A stretch of DNA of 64,000 nucleotides from positions 1,651,396 through 1,715,395 of the forward strand of contig NZ_OX336385.1 in the NCBI RefSeq assembly GCF_946902905.1, read 5' to 3'. The DNA comes from Streptococcus sp. Marseille-Q6470. GTDB lineage: Bacteria > Bacillota > Bacilli > Lactobacillales > Streptococcaceae. Under the pieces are notes generated by a model. That model saw only the letters and a list, made by a program, of their open reading frames with translations, was not told the DNA's origin and made no database searches. Shown here in pieces: positions 54,132 to 63,837 of this stretch. The number at the start of each line of letters is the position of its first letter. The stretch's first letter is position 1. Made by a program: the position numbers and the translations under genes.

Positions 54132-54782
54132 TTAGTTCATCTTTTCAACATAGAGCTGTTTGGCGATTTCTAGACTTACCAAGAGTTCTTCGTTCTTATG
54201 AATCAAAGTAAAGGTGTTAGAAAAGTCATCAAACTGTTGAACTTGGAGTTTGTCTCCGATATTGATGGCATGTTTTTCCAGATATTTTAGGAGATCAAAA
54301 CTATCGTGAACCCGAGTCAGGAGATAGGTTCCAGCTTCTTTGGTTTCTGATAGTGGTAGGTTGTTGATTTCAACCAAAAGCTCTCCTTTAGCAGGAATGG
54401 TACCACCGTGAGGGCAAGTTTTTGGGAAACCTAGCATACTTTCTAATCTCTCTACAAAAAAGTCTGAAACGGTATGTTCTAATACTTCAGCTTCCTCATG
54501 AATTTGGTCACTGGTATAGTCTAGATGGTGGACCAGAAAAACCTCAATCAGACGATGTTTACGATAAAGTTCTGATACAAGTGTTAGCCCAATATCGGTT
54601 AGCAAGTATCCTTTCTTCTTATCTTTTAAGATGAGATTTTCAGACTGCATACGCTTAATCATTTCAGTTACAGCTGGAGGAGATACCTGCATCCGAGCAG
54701 CAATTTCCTTGTTGGTAATCTTAGGAACATCCATGCCAATCTCATAAATACATTTTAAGTAGTCTTCTTTATTTGGTGTCAT
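54132..54782 (-). CDS. psaR: Manganese-dependent DtxR-family repressor
   Basis: 216 residues from the ATG at 54782 (MTPNKEDYLK), favoured because AAGGAA is 7-8 bases ahead; upstream in-frame starts at 54788 and 54809 are too close to or before that site. N-terminal winged helix (ITNKEIAARMQVSPPAVTEMIKRM), dimerisation/metal domain with EVLEHTVS and CPHGGTIP, and a C-terminal FeoA/SH3-like domain. With Mn(II) it represses psaBCA; zinc relieves it. It is on the same strand as tpx-psaACB, separated from them by repeat copy 3. Confidence 0.93.
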   Translation of the reverse strand: MTPNKEDYLKCIYEIGMDVPKITNKEIAARMQVSPPAVTEMIKRMQSENLILKDKKKGYLLTDIGLTLVSELYRKHRLIEVFLVHHLDYTSDQIHEEAEVLEHTVSDFFVERLESMLGFPKTCPHGGTIPAKGELLVEINNLPLSETKEAGTYLLTRVHDSFDLLKYLEKHAINIGDKLQVQQFDDFSNTFTLIHKNEELLVSLEIAKQLYVEKMN

Positions 54783-54811
54783 TCGCATTTCCTTGTTTAT
54801 TATCTCCATCT

Positions 54812-54820
54812 AGTATACCA
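54812..54820 (-). promoter_or_regulatory. psaR promoter at the repeat edge
   Basis: On the minus strand TGGTATACT forms an extended -10 directly against the terminator end of repeat copy 3; any -35 region would lie inside the repeat. Confidence 0.55.
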
Positions 54821-55005
54821 AAAAAGAGGCTGGGACAAAAGTCCTAGCCTCTCAATTGTCTTTGGATTGTCGAGCAAGACGCAGTGGTTGAGTGGACTCT
54901 ACTACACTGATTTCATCAGCTTTTACAGCCCTACTCAACTGTGCGGAGGTGGGATGACGAAATCGAATTCTAAAGAATTACCGATTTCCGTCCCACTCTC
55001 TATTG
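54821..55005 (+). repeat. Intergenic repeat, copy 3
   Basis: Full element between psaR and tpx, starting AAAAAAGAGGCTGGGACAAA and ending TCCCACTCTCTATT, same orientation as copy 1. On the minus strand its hairpin GAGGCTAGGAC/GTCCCAGCCTC with T6 terminates tpx transcription. It makes up nearly all of this gap. Confidence 0.88.
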
Positions 55006-55020
55006 CTACAAGAGCTGGAC

Positions 55021-55515
55021 TTAGTTGAGTTCTTTTGCAGCTGCAATGGCGGCTTCAAAGTCTGGCTCGCTGTTGATATTGTCTACGTATTCGACGTAGC
55101 GGATGGTATTATCGGCATCGAGAACAAAAACTGCGCGTGCAAGCAGATGCCATTCATTGATTAAGAGGGCGTAATCGCGTCCAAAGGAATGGTCGAAGTA
55201 GTCTGAAAGCATGATGGCATTCTCAATTCCCTCTGCACCACACCAGCGTTTTTGTGCAAATGGAAGGTCCATAGATACCGTTAGGACAACAGTGTTGTCT
55301 AAGCTAGCCAATTCTTGGTTAAAGCGACGAGTCTGAAGCGAGCAGATGCCTGTATCGATAGAAGGGATGACACTCAAGATCTTTTTCTTGCCTTCAAAGT
55401 CAGCCAGTGTTTTTTTAGAGAGGTCAGTCGTTGTGAGAGAGAAATCAAGTGCTTTATCTCCTACTTGTAGTTGTTTTCCTGTAAACGTAACAGGGTTTCC
55501 AAGGAATGTAGTCAT
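55021..55515 (-). CDS. tpx: Thiol peroxidase (2-Cys, Tpx family)
   Basis: 164 residues. The peroxidatic Cys is in [15 protein letters not shown] (D-T-x-x-C motif) and the second Cys in FAQKRWC. It reduces hydrogen and organic peroxides using thioredoxin. Called PsaD in pneumococcus because it follows psaBCA, as here. It has its own promoter besides possible readthrough of the psaA terminator. Confidence 0.94.
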   Translation of the reverse strand: MTTFLGNPVTFTGKQLQVGDKALDFSLTTTDLSKKTLADFEGKKKILSVIPSIDTGICSLQTRRFNQELASLDNTVVLTVSMDLPFAQKRWCGAEGIENAIMLSDYFDHSFGRDYALLINEWHLLARAVFVLDADNTIRYVEYVDNINSEPDFEAAIAAAKELN

Positions 55516-55540
55516 AAGCTACTCCAATCTTTTTTCTTTC

Positions 55541-55570
55541 ATTTTACATTAAACGTTCAGACTCTTCCAA
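55541..55570 (-). promoter_or_regulatory. tpx promoter
   Basis: On the minus strand TTGGAA, 18-bp spacer, TAAAAT. Confidence 0.55.
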
Positions 55571-55594
55571 TAATTTGACCGAAATTTAAATAGA

Positions 55595-55630
55595 CAAAAA
55601 ACGCCAATTCATGGTGACTGACGTTTTTTA
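55595..55630 (-). terminator. Terminator of psaBCA
   Basis: Minus strand AAAAAACG...CGTTTTTT hairpin with an inner CCA/TGG pairing, followed by T-rich bases. Confidence 0.7.
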
Positions 55631-55636
55631 AAATGA

Positions 55637-56569
55637 TTATTTAGACAAACCTTCAGAAATCTTGTCAAGGTTGTATTTCATCATGTTGTAGTAGCTGTCA
55701 CCTTCTTTACCTTCTTCAGCAATTGAGTCAGTAAAGATTTGTGCGTAGATTGGGATATTTGTGTCTTTAGAAACAGTCTTCATTGGACGATCATCGACAC
55801 TGGATTCAACAAATAGTGATGGAACCTTCATTTGGCGAAGTTTTTCAACCAAAGTCTTGATTTGGTCAGGTGTTCCTTCTTCTTCAGTATTGATTTCCCA
55901 GATGTAAGCACTTGGGACACCGTAAGCTTTAGAGAAGTATTTAAAACATCCTTCGCTGGTTACGATGAGTTTCTTGTCCGCATCAATAGCGTTAAATTTC
56001 TCTTTGGCTTCCTTGTCAAGCTTGTCTAGTTTTTCAGTGTATTCTTTGAGATTCTTTTCGTAGAATTCCTTGTTGTTAGGGTCTTTAGCGATGAGTTGCT
56101 TAGCAATGTTTTGCGCATAAATAATCCCGTTTTCTAAGTTGAGCCAAGCATGTGGGTCTTCTTTCCCTTTTTCATTTTCCCCTTCTAGGTAGATGACATC
56201 AACGCCTTCACTAACTGCAAAGTAGTCTTTGTTTTCAGTTTTCTTAGCATTCTCAACTAATTTTGTAAACCAGGCATTTCCACCTGTTTCAAGGTTGATA
56301 CCATTGTAGAAAATTAAGTCGGCTTGCGACGTTTTCTTGACGTCTTCTGGTAGTGGCTCGTACTCGTGTGGATCTTGTCCTACAGGCACGATACTATGAA
56401 GATCAATCTTGTCTCCTGCGATATTTTTAGTAATATCAGCGATGATAGAGTTAGTTGCTACAACCTTTAGTTTTTGGTTTGTAGATGCTGTGTCTTTTTT
56501 TCCAGTAGAACATGCTACAAGAGCAATTACGGAAAGAAAGAGAACCAGCAATGCACCTATTTTTTTCAT
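55637..56569 (-). CDS. psaA: Manganese-binding lipoprotein of the Psa importer
   Basis: 310 residues. Signal peptide with lipobox LVAC, lipidated Cys20. Cluster A-I (ZnuA/PsaA-type) binding protein: the metal ligands H68 (GQDPHEYEP) and the His in EDPHAWLN are visible, and the later Glu and Asp ligand regions ([22 protein letters not shown]) as well. It captures Mn(II) outside the membrane; a known adhesin/virulence factor in pneumococcus. Third gene of the psaBCA operon. Confidence 0.96.
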   Translation of the reverse strand: MKKIGALLVLFLSVIALVACSTGKKDTASTNQKLKVVATNSIIADITKNIAGDKIDLHSIVPVGQDPHEYEPLPEDVKKTSQADLIFYNGINLETGGNAWFTKLVENAKKTENKDYFAVSEGVDVIYLEGENEKGKEDPHAWLNLENGIIYAQNIAKQLIAKDPNNKEFYEKNLKEYTEKLDKLDKEAKEKFNAIDADKKLIVTSEGCFKYFSKAYGVPSAYIWEINTEEEGTPDQIKTLVEKLRQMKVPSLFVESSVDDRPMKTVSKDTNIPIYAQIFTDSIAEEGKEGDSYYNMMKYNLDKISEGLSK

Positions 56570-56596
56570 TAGATTCCTCCAGAGGGGCTTCCCTCG

Positions 56597-57445
56597 TTAT
56601 TGTTTGATTTTTTTATTTTTCAGCTTCAGATAACGTTGTTTTGGTGCGATAAAGAAACTGATGAGAAAGAAACTTGCAGATGTCAGCACGATACTTGAAC
56701 CTGCAGCCAGGTTAAAGCTATAACCGATAAAAAGTCCCAAGACAGAAGCTAGAGCTCCCAAGCCTGATGAAAGAAAAATCATGGTCTTTAGACTATTGGC
56801 GTAAAGATAAGCTGTCGCGGCTGGAGTAATCAGCATGGCTACGATAAGGATGGTTCCGACACTTTGCATAGCAGTCACTGACACCAAAGTCAAGAGTATC
56901 ATGAGTAGATAGTGGTAGAAATTAACTGGCATGCCCATAGCTTTGGCTAGGAGTTCATCAAAGGATGTAATCAAGAGTTGCTTGAAGAAAATCCCGATAA
57001 TCAATAGAATGAGAGCTCCCATACCGATGGTAATATACATGTCTATGTCTTGCACAGCTAAGATATTCCCAAAGAGAATATGGAAGAGGTCAGTCGAGCT
57101 TTTAGCCACACTAATCAAGATAATGCCCAGAGCCAATAAAGATGAAAAGGTAATCCCAATGGCAGTGTCACTCTTGATAATAGAGTTCCCCTTGATGTAG
57201 GTGATGATGACAGAGGCAAGCAGTCCAAAGATGATAGCACCAATAAAGAAGTCAATTCCTAAAATAAAAGAAAGAGCTACACCAGGTAAGACAGCGTGCG
57301 AGATAGCATCTCCCATAAGGGACATCCCACGGAGAATGATAAAGCATCCGACCGCTCCAGCAACAATACCAATCACAACAGCTGTAATCAAGGCATTTTG
57401 GAGAAAGTGGAAGTTCTGCAATCCATCTATAAATTCTGCAATCAT
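56597..57445 (-). CDS. psaC: Manganese ABC transporter permease
   Basis: 282 residues, about eight to nine helices, ABC-3 permease family: [28 protein letters not shown] is the characteristic N-terminal stretch and the helix-loop [18 protein letters not shown] the later one. The start overlaps the psaB stop by 4 bases, so translation is coupled. Confidence 0.95.
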   Translation of the reverse strand: MIAEFIDGLQNFHFLQNALITAVVIGIVAGAVGCFIILRGMSLMGDAISHAVLPGVALSFILGIDFFIGAIIFGLLASVIITYIKGNSIIKSDTAIGITFSSLLALGIILISVAKSSTDLFHILFGNILAVQDIDMYITIGMGALILLIIGIFFKQLLITSFDELLAKAMGMPVNFYHYLLMILLTLVSVTAMQSVGTILIVAMLITPAATAYLYANSLKTMIFLSSGLGALASVLGLFIGYSFNLAAGSSIVLTSASFFLISFFIAPKQRYLKLKNKKIKQ

Positions 57446-58164
57446 AGGTCACCTCCATTGAAAAAGAGTCGGTCACCATAAGCTTGTTTGAGATTGGCTT
57501 GGGTGAAGGTCTCCTTTGTTGGACCAAAGGCAATTAGCTCCTTGTTGAGAAGGAGTACCTGGTCAAAATAATGGGCAACCTTGCCGAGGTCATGGTGAAC
57601 GATAAGGACAGTCTTGCCAGCCTTTTTAAGATCTCTCAGCGTGTTCATGATAATTTCTTCACTGACTGAGTCAATCCCAACAAAGGGCTCGTCTAAGAGA
57701 ATATAATCAGCATCTTGAACTAGACAGCGGGCAATCAAGACACGCTGGAATTGGCCACCAGAGAGTTGACTAATCTGACGATCTGCGTAGTCAGAAAGTC
57801 CAACAATTTCTAGTGCTTCAGCCACCTTTTGCCAGTGGTTTGCTTTTAAAGTGTGAAAGAGTGGAATGGATGGATAGAGTCCCAGAGAGACACATTCTTT
57901 TACCTTGATAGGGAAGTTGTAGTCGATATGAATTTTTTGCTCGACATAGGCAACTTTCTTAAGAGATTTTTTCATTTCTTTATCTTCGATAAAAGCATGT
58001 CCTTCATGTGGGATAATGCCCAGCATACCTTTTAATAATGTTGATTTCCCAGCGCCGTTTGGACCAATAATCCCGGTAATCGTTGGTCCTTGGAGCACTA
58101 GTGAAATATCCTTAAGTGCCAACGTTTCTTTGTAGGAGACACTGAGGTTTTCGATACGTATCAT
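57442..58164 (-). CDS. psaB: Manganese ABC transporter ATP-binding protein
   Basis: 240 residues. Walker [11 protein letters not shown], signature LSGGQFQR, Walker [13 protein letters not shown]-loop LIVHHDLG. First gene of the psaBCA operon. The ATG at 58164 follows AGGAGG by 11 bases. Transcription begins at a PsaR-overlapped promoter. Confidence 0.96.
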   Translation of the reverse strand: MIRIENLSVSYKETLALKDISLVLQGPTITGIIGPNGAGKSTLLKGMLGIIPHEGHAFIEDKEMKKSLKKVAYVEQKIHIDYNFPIKVKECVSLGLYPSIPLFHTLKANHWQKVAEALEIVGLSDYADRQISQLSGGQFQRVLIARCLVQDADYILLDEPFVGIDSVSEEIIMNTLRDLKKAGKTVLIVHHDLGKVAHYFDQVLLLNKELIAFGPTKETFTQANLKQAYGDRLFFNGGDL

Positions 58165-58188
58165 ACAGTTGTATTCCTCCTGGATTTT

Positions 58189-58225
58189 AATATACCTTAA
58201 TTTTATTTTTAAGTCAAGTTAATTT
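58189..58225 (-). promoter_or_regulatory. psaBCA promoter with PsaR/ScaR box
   Basis: Minus strand: TTGACT (58212-58217), 17-bp spacer, TATATT (58189-58194). The -35 lies inside AAATTAACTTGACTTAA (58209-58225), the known Mn-repressor box of streptococcal psa/sca operons, so PsaR binding would block RNA polymerase. Confidence 0.88.
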
Positions 58226-58282
58226 TGGTAAAAATTTAAAATATTAATGATGAAATCGATCAGTAAGAGACGGCATTTTTAA

Positions 58283-58311
58283 TTGCATTCCCCAGGGATT
58301 TTTGCTAAGCT
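58283..58311 (+). promoter_or_regulatory. pepO promoter
   Basis: TTGCAT, 17-bp spacer, TAAGCT with an upstream TG. Confidence 0.5.
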
Positions 58312-58343
58312 AAGAATAAGTGAAAAATGAAAGCGAGAACAAG

Positions 58344-60236
58344 ATGACACGATATCAAGATGATTTTTATGATGCTATAAATGGTGAGTGGGAAAAGACT
58401 GCGGTCATTCCAGCTGACAAATCGCGAACAGGTGGTTTTATCGACCTTGATGAAGAAATCGAAGACTTGATGCTAACAACAACTGACAAGTGGTTGGCTG
58501 GAGAAGATGTTCCTGAAGATCCCATCCTAGCAAACTTTGTCAAATACCACAGCATGGTGAGAGATTTTGATAAGCGAGAAGCAGATGGAATTGAGCCAGT
58601 CCTTCCTTTATTGAAGGAATATCAGAATTTAGAAAGTTTTGCGGATTTCGCAGGTAAACTAGCAGAGTTTGAATTAGCTGGCAAACCAAACTTCCTTCCA
58701 TTTGGTGTTTCACCAGACTTTATGGATGCTAGAACCAATGTTCTCTGGGCTAGTGCTCCAGGAACTATCTTACCTGATACAACCTACTATGCGGAAGACC
58801 ATCCTCAGCGTGAGGAATTGTTGAACCTTTGGAAAGAAAGTACTTCTAATCTCCTCAAAGCCTATAACTTCTCAGATGAAGAAATCGCAGATTTGCTAGA
58901 GAAACGATTGGAATTGGACCGCCGTATCGCAGCTGTCGTACTTTCAAACGAGGAGAGTTCAGAATATGCCAAACTTTACCATCCATATTCTTACGAAGAT
59001 TTCAAAAAGTTTGCGCCTGCCCTGCCTCTCGATGACTTCTTCAAGGCTGTGATTGGGCAAACTCCAGATAATGTTATCGTAGATGAAGAACGTTTCTGGC
59101 AAGCAGCAGAGCAATTTTATAGTGAGGAAGCTTGGCCTTTGCTCAAGGCAAGCTTGATCTTGAGTGTGGTTAATCTTTCAACTAGTTATCTGACAGATGA
59201 GATTCGTATCTTGTCAGGTGCCTACGGACGAGCTCTTTCAGGAGTCCCTGAGGCTCAAGACAAGCGCAAGGCAGCTTACCATTTAGCTCAAGGACCATTC
59301 AAACAAGCCCTGGGCCTTTGGTATGCCCACGAAAAATTCTCTCCAGAAGCCAAGGCAGATGTAGAGAAAAAAGTGGCGACCATGATTGACGTTTATAAGG
59401 AACGTTTGGCTAAAAATGACTGGCTGACTCCTGAAACTCGAGAAAAAGCCATCGTCAAACTCAATGTCATCAAGCCTTATATCGGTTATCCAGAAGAACT
59501 GCCAGCTCGCTATAAGGACAAGGTTGTAGATGAATCTGCTAGCCTCTTTGAGAATGCCCTAGCCTTTGCGCGTGTGGAAATTAAGCACAGTTGGAGCAAG
59601 TGGAATCAGCCGGTTGACTACAAGGAGTGGGGAATGCCAGCTCATATGGTCAATGCCTACTACAATCCACAAAAGAACTTGATTGTCTTCCCAGCTGCTA
59701 TCTTACAGGCACCATTCTATGACTTGCATCAGTCATCTTCTGCCAACTATGGTGGTATTGGTGCGGTTATTGCCCATGAAATTTCTCACGCCTTTGATAC
59801 TAATGGAGCTTCCTTTGATGAAAATGGAAGTCTCAAGGATTGGTGGACAGAGAGCGACTACGCAGCCTTTAAAGAAAAAACACAGAAGGTTATCGACCAG
59901 TTTGATGGTCAAGAATCTTACGGTGCAAAAATCAATGGGAAACTAACCGTGTCCGAAAACGTTGCCGACCTTGGAGGAATCGCTGCAGCGCTAGAAGCTG
60001 CTAAGAGAGAGCCAGATTTTTCAGCTGAAGAGTTCTTCCATAACTTTGCACGTATCTGGCGTATGAAAGGTCGCCCAGAGTTGATGAAACTCATGGCTAG
60101 CGTCGACGTACACGCTCCAGCTAAACTCCGTGTTAATGTCCAAGTGCCAAACTTTGATGACTTCTTTACAACCTATGATGTCAACGAAGGCGACGGCATG
60201 TGGCGCTCACCAGAAGACCGTGTGATTATTTGGTAA
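58344..60236 (+). CDS. pepO: M13-family endopeptidase
   Basis: 630 residues from ATG 58344 (MTRYQDDFYDAINGEW), the family-like start; an upstream in-frame GTG at 58320 adds eight residues without homology. Both sites have weak ribosome-binding sequences. Zinc motif HEISH in VIAHEISHAFD and the third-ligand motif ENVADLGG are intact. No signal peptide, though pneumococcal PepO is found outside cells and binds plasminogen and fibronectin. Divergent from psaB with both promoters in the 150-base gap. Confidence 0.94.
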   Translation: MTRYQDDFYDAINGEWEKTAVIPADKSRTGGFIDLDEEIEDLMLTTTDKWLAGEDVPEDPILANFVKYHSMVRDFDKREADGIEPVLPLLKEYQNLESFADFAGKLAEFELAGKPNFLPFGVSPDFMDARTNVLWASAPGTILPDTTYYAEDHPQREELLNLWKESTSNLLKAYNFSDEEIADLLEKRLELDRRIAAVVLSNEESSEYAKLYHPYSYEDFKKFAPALPLDDFFKAVIGQTPDNVIVDEERFWQAAEQFYSEEAWPLLKASLILSVVNLSTSYLTDEIRILSGAYGRALSGVPEAQDKRKAAYHLAQGPFKQALGLWYAHEKFSPEAKADVEKKVATMIDVYKERLAKNDWLTPETREKAIVKLNVIKPYIGYPEELPARYKDKVVDESASLFENALAFARVEIKHSWSKWNQPVDYKEWGMPAHMVNAYYNPQKNLIVFPAAILQAPFYDLHQSSSANYGGIGAVIAHEISHAFDTNGASFDENGSLKDWWTESDYAAFKEKTQKVIDQFDGQESYGAKINGKLTVSENVADLGGIAAALEAAKREPDFSAEEFFHNFARIWRMKGRPELMKLMASVDVHAPAKLRVNVQVPNFDDFFTTYDVNEGDGMWRSPEDRVIIW

Positions 60237-60239
60237 TAC

Positions 60240-60268
60240 AAAAACCAAGGATGATTGTCCTTGGTTTC
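60240..60268. terminator. Bidirectional terminator pepO / MBL hydrolase
   Basis: AAACCAAGGA and TCCTTGGTTT arms around a 6-base loop, between convergent genes. Confidence 0.75.
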
Positions 60269-60274
60269 TATGTT

Positions 60275-60904
60275 TTAGAAAAATGGATTGAAGGTTTTTT
60301 CGTGCGCGATAGTCGTAGCCGGACCATGTCCTGGATAGACATCGTAGTTTGGAAGGGTGAAGAGTTGGGTTTGAACACTATGAAGGAGTTGTTCCATACT
60401 ACCAGTTGGCAAATCTGTTCGACCAATGGTTTCTCGAAAAAGGGCATCTCCCGTTAAGACCAAGTGTCCATCTGGGAAAACCAATGAAACTCCACCGATA
60501 GAGTGGCCTGGAGTTGGTAAGACTGTGAAGCGGAATTCTTCAATCTGGTATTCTTCATGAAAAACATAGGTGTGTTCAGCTGGTCTACACACGACATCCG
60601 CCATATCATCGTGACGGGGAAGCCCAGAAAGATTATCAACAGGAGTATAGAGCCAAGAAGCTTCACTCTCTGCTACATAGACTGGAGGATTTCCCAAAGT
60701 ATCTCTAACCAAGTCAAGACTCATAATATGGTCGTAGTGAGTGTGGGTCAGAAGAATGGCACAGACCGGTTTATTGATGGTTTCGATAGTCTTGCGAATG
60801 GCCTCCCAATGGCTACCAGGATCGACTACAATCAGGTATTGCTCCCCTTCGAGATAATAAGTATTTTCATAGGCGACAGGATTCACAGTTTTATGGATTT
60901 TCAT
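60275..60904 (-). CDS. MBL-fold metallo-hydrolase (glyoxalase II-like)
   Basis: 209 residues. THTHYDHI is the HxHxDH dinuclear zinc motif, PTPGHSIGG and LTGDALF give later ligands, YPGHGPAT the last His. Resembles YcbL/GloB-like hydrolases; persulfide dioxygenase-like activity is a lesser option. Single gene with a start at 60904. Confidence 0.85.
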   Translation of the reverse strand: MKIHKTVNPVAYENTYYLEGEQYLIVVDPGSHWEAIRKTIETINKPVCAILLTHTHYDHIMSLDLVRDTLGNPPVYVAESEASWLYTPVDNLSGLPRHDDMADVVCRPAEHTYVFHEEYQIEEFRFTVLPTPGHSIGGVSLVFPDGHLVLTGDALFRETIGRTDLPTGSMEQLLHSVQTQLFTLPNYDVYPGHGPATTIAHEKTFNPFF

Positions 60905-60970
60905 AGGATTTCCTCTTTCATAGATTTACAGTTTCTAGTATAACACAGAAGAATAAAATAAGGAATCAAC

Positions 60971-61001
60971 AAAAGAGTCCCTCCATAAAGGAAGGGACTT
61001 T
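60971..61001 (-). terminator. Terminator of the alpha/beta hydrolase gene
   Basis: AAAAGTCCCTTCC pairs with a GGAGGGACTCTTTT run on the minus strand, T-rich end. Confidence 0.65.
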
Positions 61002-61008
61002 TAACTTT

Positions 61009-62085
61009 TTAAAAATGATTTTTCCAGGCTTGGAAGCGTGCATCCAGTAGGAGTTGTGTCAGGTTTTTTAAGATTTCGACTTGCTCGGGCTCCAGTGTCT
61101 GGGCTTGAGAAACAAGTTGTTGAACATGGTCGATAGCATTTCTAGAAGATAAATCATTGATGGAAGTGATTCCAGATTCTAGGATGGTTCCGAAAAAGAG
61201 ATCAAAGTAGAGCTCTAGTTCTTCATCGGGAACACTATCCACCCATTCTTTAAGAGCGTCTTTGATTTGGAGACTTTCGCTACTAATTTCCTCTAGTTGG
61301 ACAAAGTGGTGTCCTTCAGTTAGCCAGCTGAAAGTATTGTGTTGAGCGATTCCACCGAGAGCCGTAGATTTGACGACGATAGGAGTATCAGGCACTTCCA
61401 GCATCATTCCAATGACAGATCCCTGGGGTACATAACGATGGATTTTAGGAATAATGTCTTGGTAGCCAGTTGTTTCAGTCAGATGAGCCTGCAAACCAGG
61501 AGCATCATAGGTATAAACTGCTGAGATCTTTTCCTGTAATTCAGGCTGGATTTGACTAGCAGCAAAGACGGCTAGATTACCACCCTTAGAATGCCCAGCA
61601 ACCATTACTTTTTGCTTTGGATATTGTTTAAAGAAATCTTCCAAGTATTCAAGAGCATGCTTTTGGGCAGGGATTTCCTTCATATAGGTCATATGGAAAT
61701 CTTCCTTCCAGCCAATAATACTGTCGTCTGTGCCACGAAAGACAATCAGATAGGTATCTAGGTTCAGACGATAGGTCATAGCAGCGAATTGCTTTTGGAG
61801 TTCCTCATCAATATCGTTGACAAAGTTAGAGAGCTTGCAATTTCTAAAACGTTTGTGTTGGGCAAGCTGGTCTAAAAGTTGCAGACGTTCTTTATTGGTC
61901 AGCATGGTACTTTCTCGAGGGACACGTGTTGCGACATCGCTTAAACGATTGACAGGCTGGTCCAATAAGTTATCAAAAGGAAGATAAGTCAGCTCTGTCA
62001 AAGCAAGTACATCCAGTTCATTTAAGGGAAGATCATAAAAAGAATCGTATTGAACATCAGTTAGATAGTCAAAAATATTGGCCAT
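61009..62085 (-). CDS. Alpha/beta-hydrolase of the Mbeg1/DUF2974 family
   Basis: 358 residues from the ATG at 62085, chosen because AAAGGA lies before it; the frame extends nine codons further without support. The nucleophile elbow is G-H-S-K-G in VAGHSKGGNLAVF; YDAPGLQAH and the C-terminal HNTFSWLTEGHHF supply the acid and His regions. Lipase or esterase fold, no signal peptide. Substrate unknown. Confidence 0.78.
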   Translation of the reverse strand: MANIFDYLTDVQYDSFYDLPLNELDVLALTELTYLPFDNLLDQPVNRLSDVATRVPRESTMLTNKERLQLLDQLAQHKRFRNCKLSNFVNDIDEELQKQFAAMTYRLNLDTYLIVFRGTDDSIIGWKEDFHMTYMKEIPAQKHALEYLEDFFKQYPKQKVMVAGHSKGGNLAVFAASQIQPELQEKISAVYTYDAPGLQAHLTETTGYQDIIPKIHRYVPQGSVIGMMLEVPDTPIVVKSTALGGIAQHNTFSWLTEGHHFVQLEEISSESLQIKDALKEWVDSVPDEELELYFDLFFGTILESGITSINDLSSRNAIDHVQQLVSQAQTLEPEQVEILKNLTQLLLDARFQAWKNHF

Positions 62086-62152
62086 GAGAATTCCTTTCTT
62101 AACTTTTATCATATCAGATTTGTATCAATTTCGCTAGTAGTCAGAAGAATTT

Positions 62153-62161
62153 TGCTATAAT
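62153..62161 (+). promoter_or_regulatory. Extended -10 promoter of the two-component system
   Basis: TGCTATAAT, with AAAGGAGG at 62168-62175. Confidence 0.65.
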
Positions 62162-62180
62162 ATAAAAAAAGGAGGAGCAG

Positions 62181-62858
62181 ATGCATAAGATTTTACTAGT
62201 AGAAGATGATCCAGTAATCCGTCAGCAAGTTGGGAAAATGCTCTCTGAATGGGGTTTTGAAGTAGTCATGGTAGAAGACTTTATGGAAGTTCTGACGTTA
62301 TTTGTTCAGTCTGAGCCTCATCTGGTCCTGATGGATATTGGATTGCCTCTCTTTAATGGTTATCATTGGTGTCAGGAAATTCGCAAGATTTCCAAAGTTC
62401 CTATTATGTTTTTGTCTTCAAGAGACCAGGCTATGGACATCGTGATGGCTATTAATATGGGAGCAGATGATTTTGTGACCAAGCCTTTTGACCAGCAGGT
62501 CCTTTTAGCCAAGGTACAAGGATTATTGCGCCGTTCCTATGAATTTGGAAGGGATGAAAGTCTTTTAGAATATGCAGGAGTTATCCTCAATACCAAGTCT
62601 ATGGATGTGCATGTCAATGGCAAAGCTATCAGCCTAACCAAGAATGAATTTCAGATTTTGCGAGTTTTATTTGAGCATGCAGGAAATATCGTAGCGCGTG
62701 ACGACTTGATGCGGGAACTCTGGAACAGTGACTTTTTTATCGATGACAATACCTTATCTGTTAATGTCGCTCGCTTGCGCAAGAAACTGGAGGAAGAAGG
62801 TTTGATTGGTTTTATCGAAACTAAGAAAGGGATAGGGTACGGATTGAAACATGCTTGA
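62181..62858 (+). CDS. OmpR-family response regulator
   Basis: 225 residues. Receiver domain with acidic pocket E8-D9-D10, phospho-accepting D52 (LMDIGLP) and Lys in VTKPFD; winged-helix output domain with ISLTKNEFQILRVLFEHAG. BceR-like in overall character and equivalent in order to pneumococcal RR01. Its stop overlaps the kinase start by 8 bases. Confidence 0.9.
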   Translation: MHKILLVEDDPVIRQQVGKMLSEWGFEVVMVEDFMEVLTLFVQSEPHLVLMDIGLPLFNGYHWCQEIRKISKVPIMFLSSRDQAMDIVMAINMGADDFVTKPFDQQVLLAKVQGLLRRSYEFGRDESLLEYAGVILNTKSMDVHVNGKAISLTKNEFQILRVLFEHAGNIVARDDLMRELWNSDFFIDDNTLSVNVARLRKKLEEEGLIGFIETKKGIGYGLKHA

Positions 62859-63825
62859 ACTTAAAAGTTTTTTTCTAGCTTATATCCGTTCGCGTAGCCG
62901 TTTTTTTGCTTTTATTCTATCGCTTACAGGTTTGCTTTTTCTCTTTGAAATCTTGTTTGATAAGCAAGGGCCCTACTTTAACTATTTCTTCTTTCTATTT
63001 ACATTTTTGACATTTTTGTTTTTGGTATTTGATTTCTTGATAGAATTGCAACGTTATCGTAAGGAATTGCTCTATGGCGAAAGAAAAGCTAAGTCACCAA
63101 TGGAAGTCCTTCTAACTGAAAAATTAGAGAAAAGCGAATCTGAACTCTATCAAAAGAAATCAGATGCTGAAAACCGCTATAATGATTTGGTGGACTACTA
63201 TACACTCTGGGTTCATCAGATAAAAACACCAATTGCAGCCAGTAAACTCCTAGTGAGTGAGGTGGAGGATCGCCAACTGAAGCAACAGTTGGAACAGGAA
63301 ATTTTTAAGATTGATTCATATACCAACCTCGTTCTCCAATATCTACGCTTAGAAAGCTTCCATGATGATTTGGTTTTGAAGAAAGAAAATTTAGAAGATC
63401 TGGTCAAAGAAGTCATTCGTAAATATGCCATTTTCTTTATCCAGAAAGATCTAAGTATTAATCTGCATGACTTGGATAGAAGCATTGTTACAGACAAGAA
63501 ATGGCTGTTGGTAGTCATTGAACAAATCCTGTCAAATAGCCTCAAGTACACAAATGCAGGTGGGGTTGAAATCTATATGGATGGTCAAGAACTTTGCATC
63601 AAAGATACTGGGATTGGCATTAAAAACAGTGATCGGTTGCGAGTCTTTGAACGTGGATTTTCAGGATATAATGGTCGAATGACCCAGCAGTCATCTGGAC
63701 TTGGGCTCTATCTAACCCAGAAAATCAGCCAAGAATTAGGACATCAGATTCAAATAGAATCCGAACTTGGACAAGGAACAACGGTGAGGATTAAATTCTC
63801 TGAAGTGAATTTACTGATTGAATGA
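62851..63825 (+). CDS. Sensor histidine kinase, intramembrane-sensing (BceS-like)
   Basis: 324 residues. Two close helices (~18-36 and ~43-65) with only a few residues outside, no sensor domain, then H122 in WVHQIKTPIAA, the non-standard H-box of BceS/LiaS-like kinases, and the ATPase domain (N-box EQILSNSLKYT, G-box DTGIGI, SSGLGLYL). Such kinases usually sense through an ABC transporter; none is seen before the window ends. Likely controls envelope or antimicrobial-peptide responses, by family. Confidence 0.88.
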   Translation: MLELKSFFLAYIRSRSRFFAFILSLTGLLFLFEILFDKQGPYFNYFFFLFTFLTFLFLVFDFLIELQRYRKELLYGERKAKSPMEVLLTEKLEKSESELYQKKSDAENRYNDLVDYYTLWVHQIKTPIAASKLLVSEVEDRQLKQQLEQEIFKIDSYTNLVLQYLRLESFHDDLVLKKENLEDLVKEVIRKYAIFFIQKDLSINLHDLDRSIVTDKKWLLVVIEQILSNSLKYTNAGGVEIYMDGQELCIKDTGIGIKNSDRLRVFERGFSGYNGRMTQQSSGLGLYLTQKISQELGHQIQIESELGQGTTVRIKFSEVNLLIE

Positions 63826-63837
63826 AAAGAATTGTGA

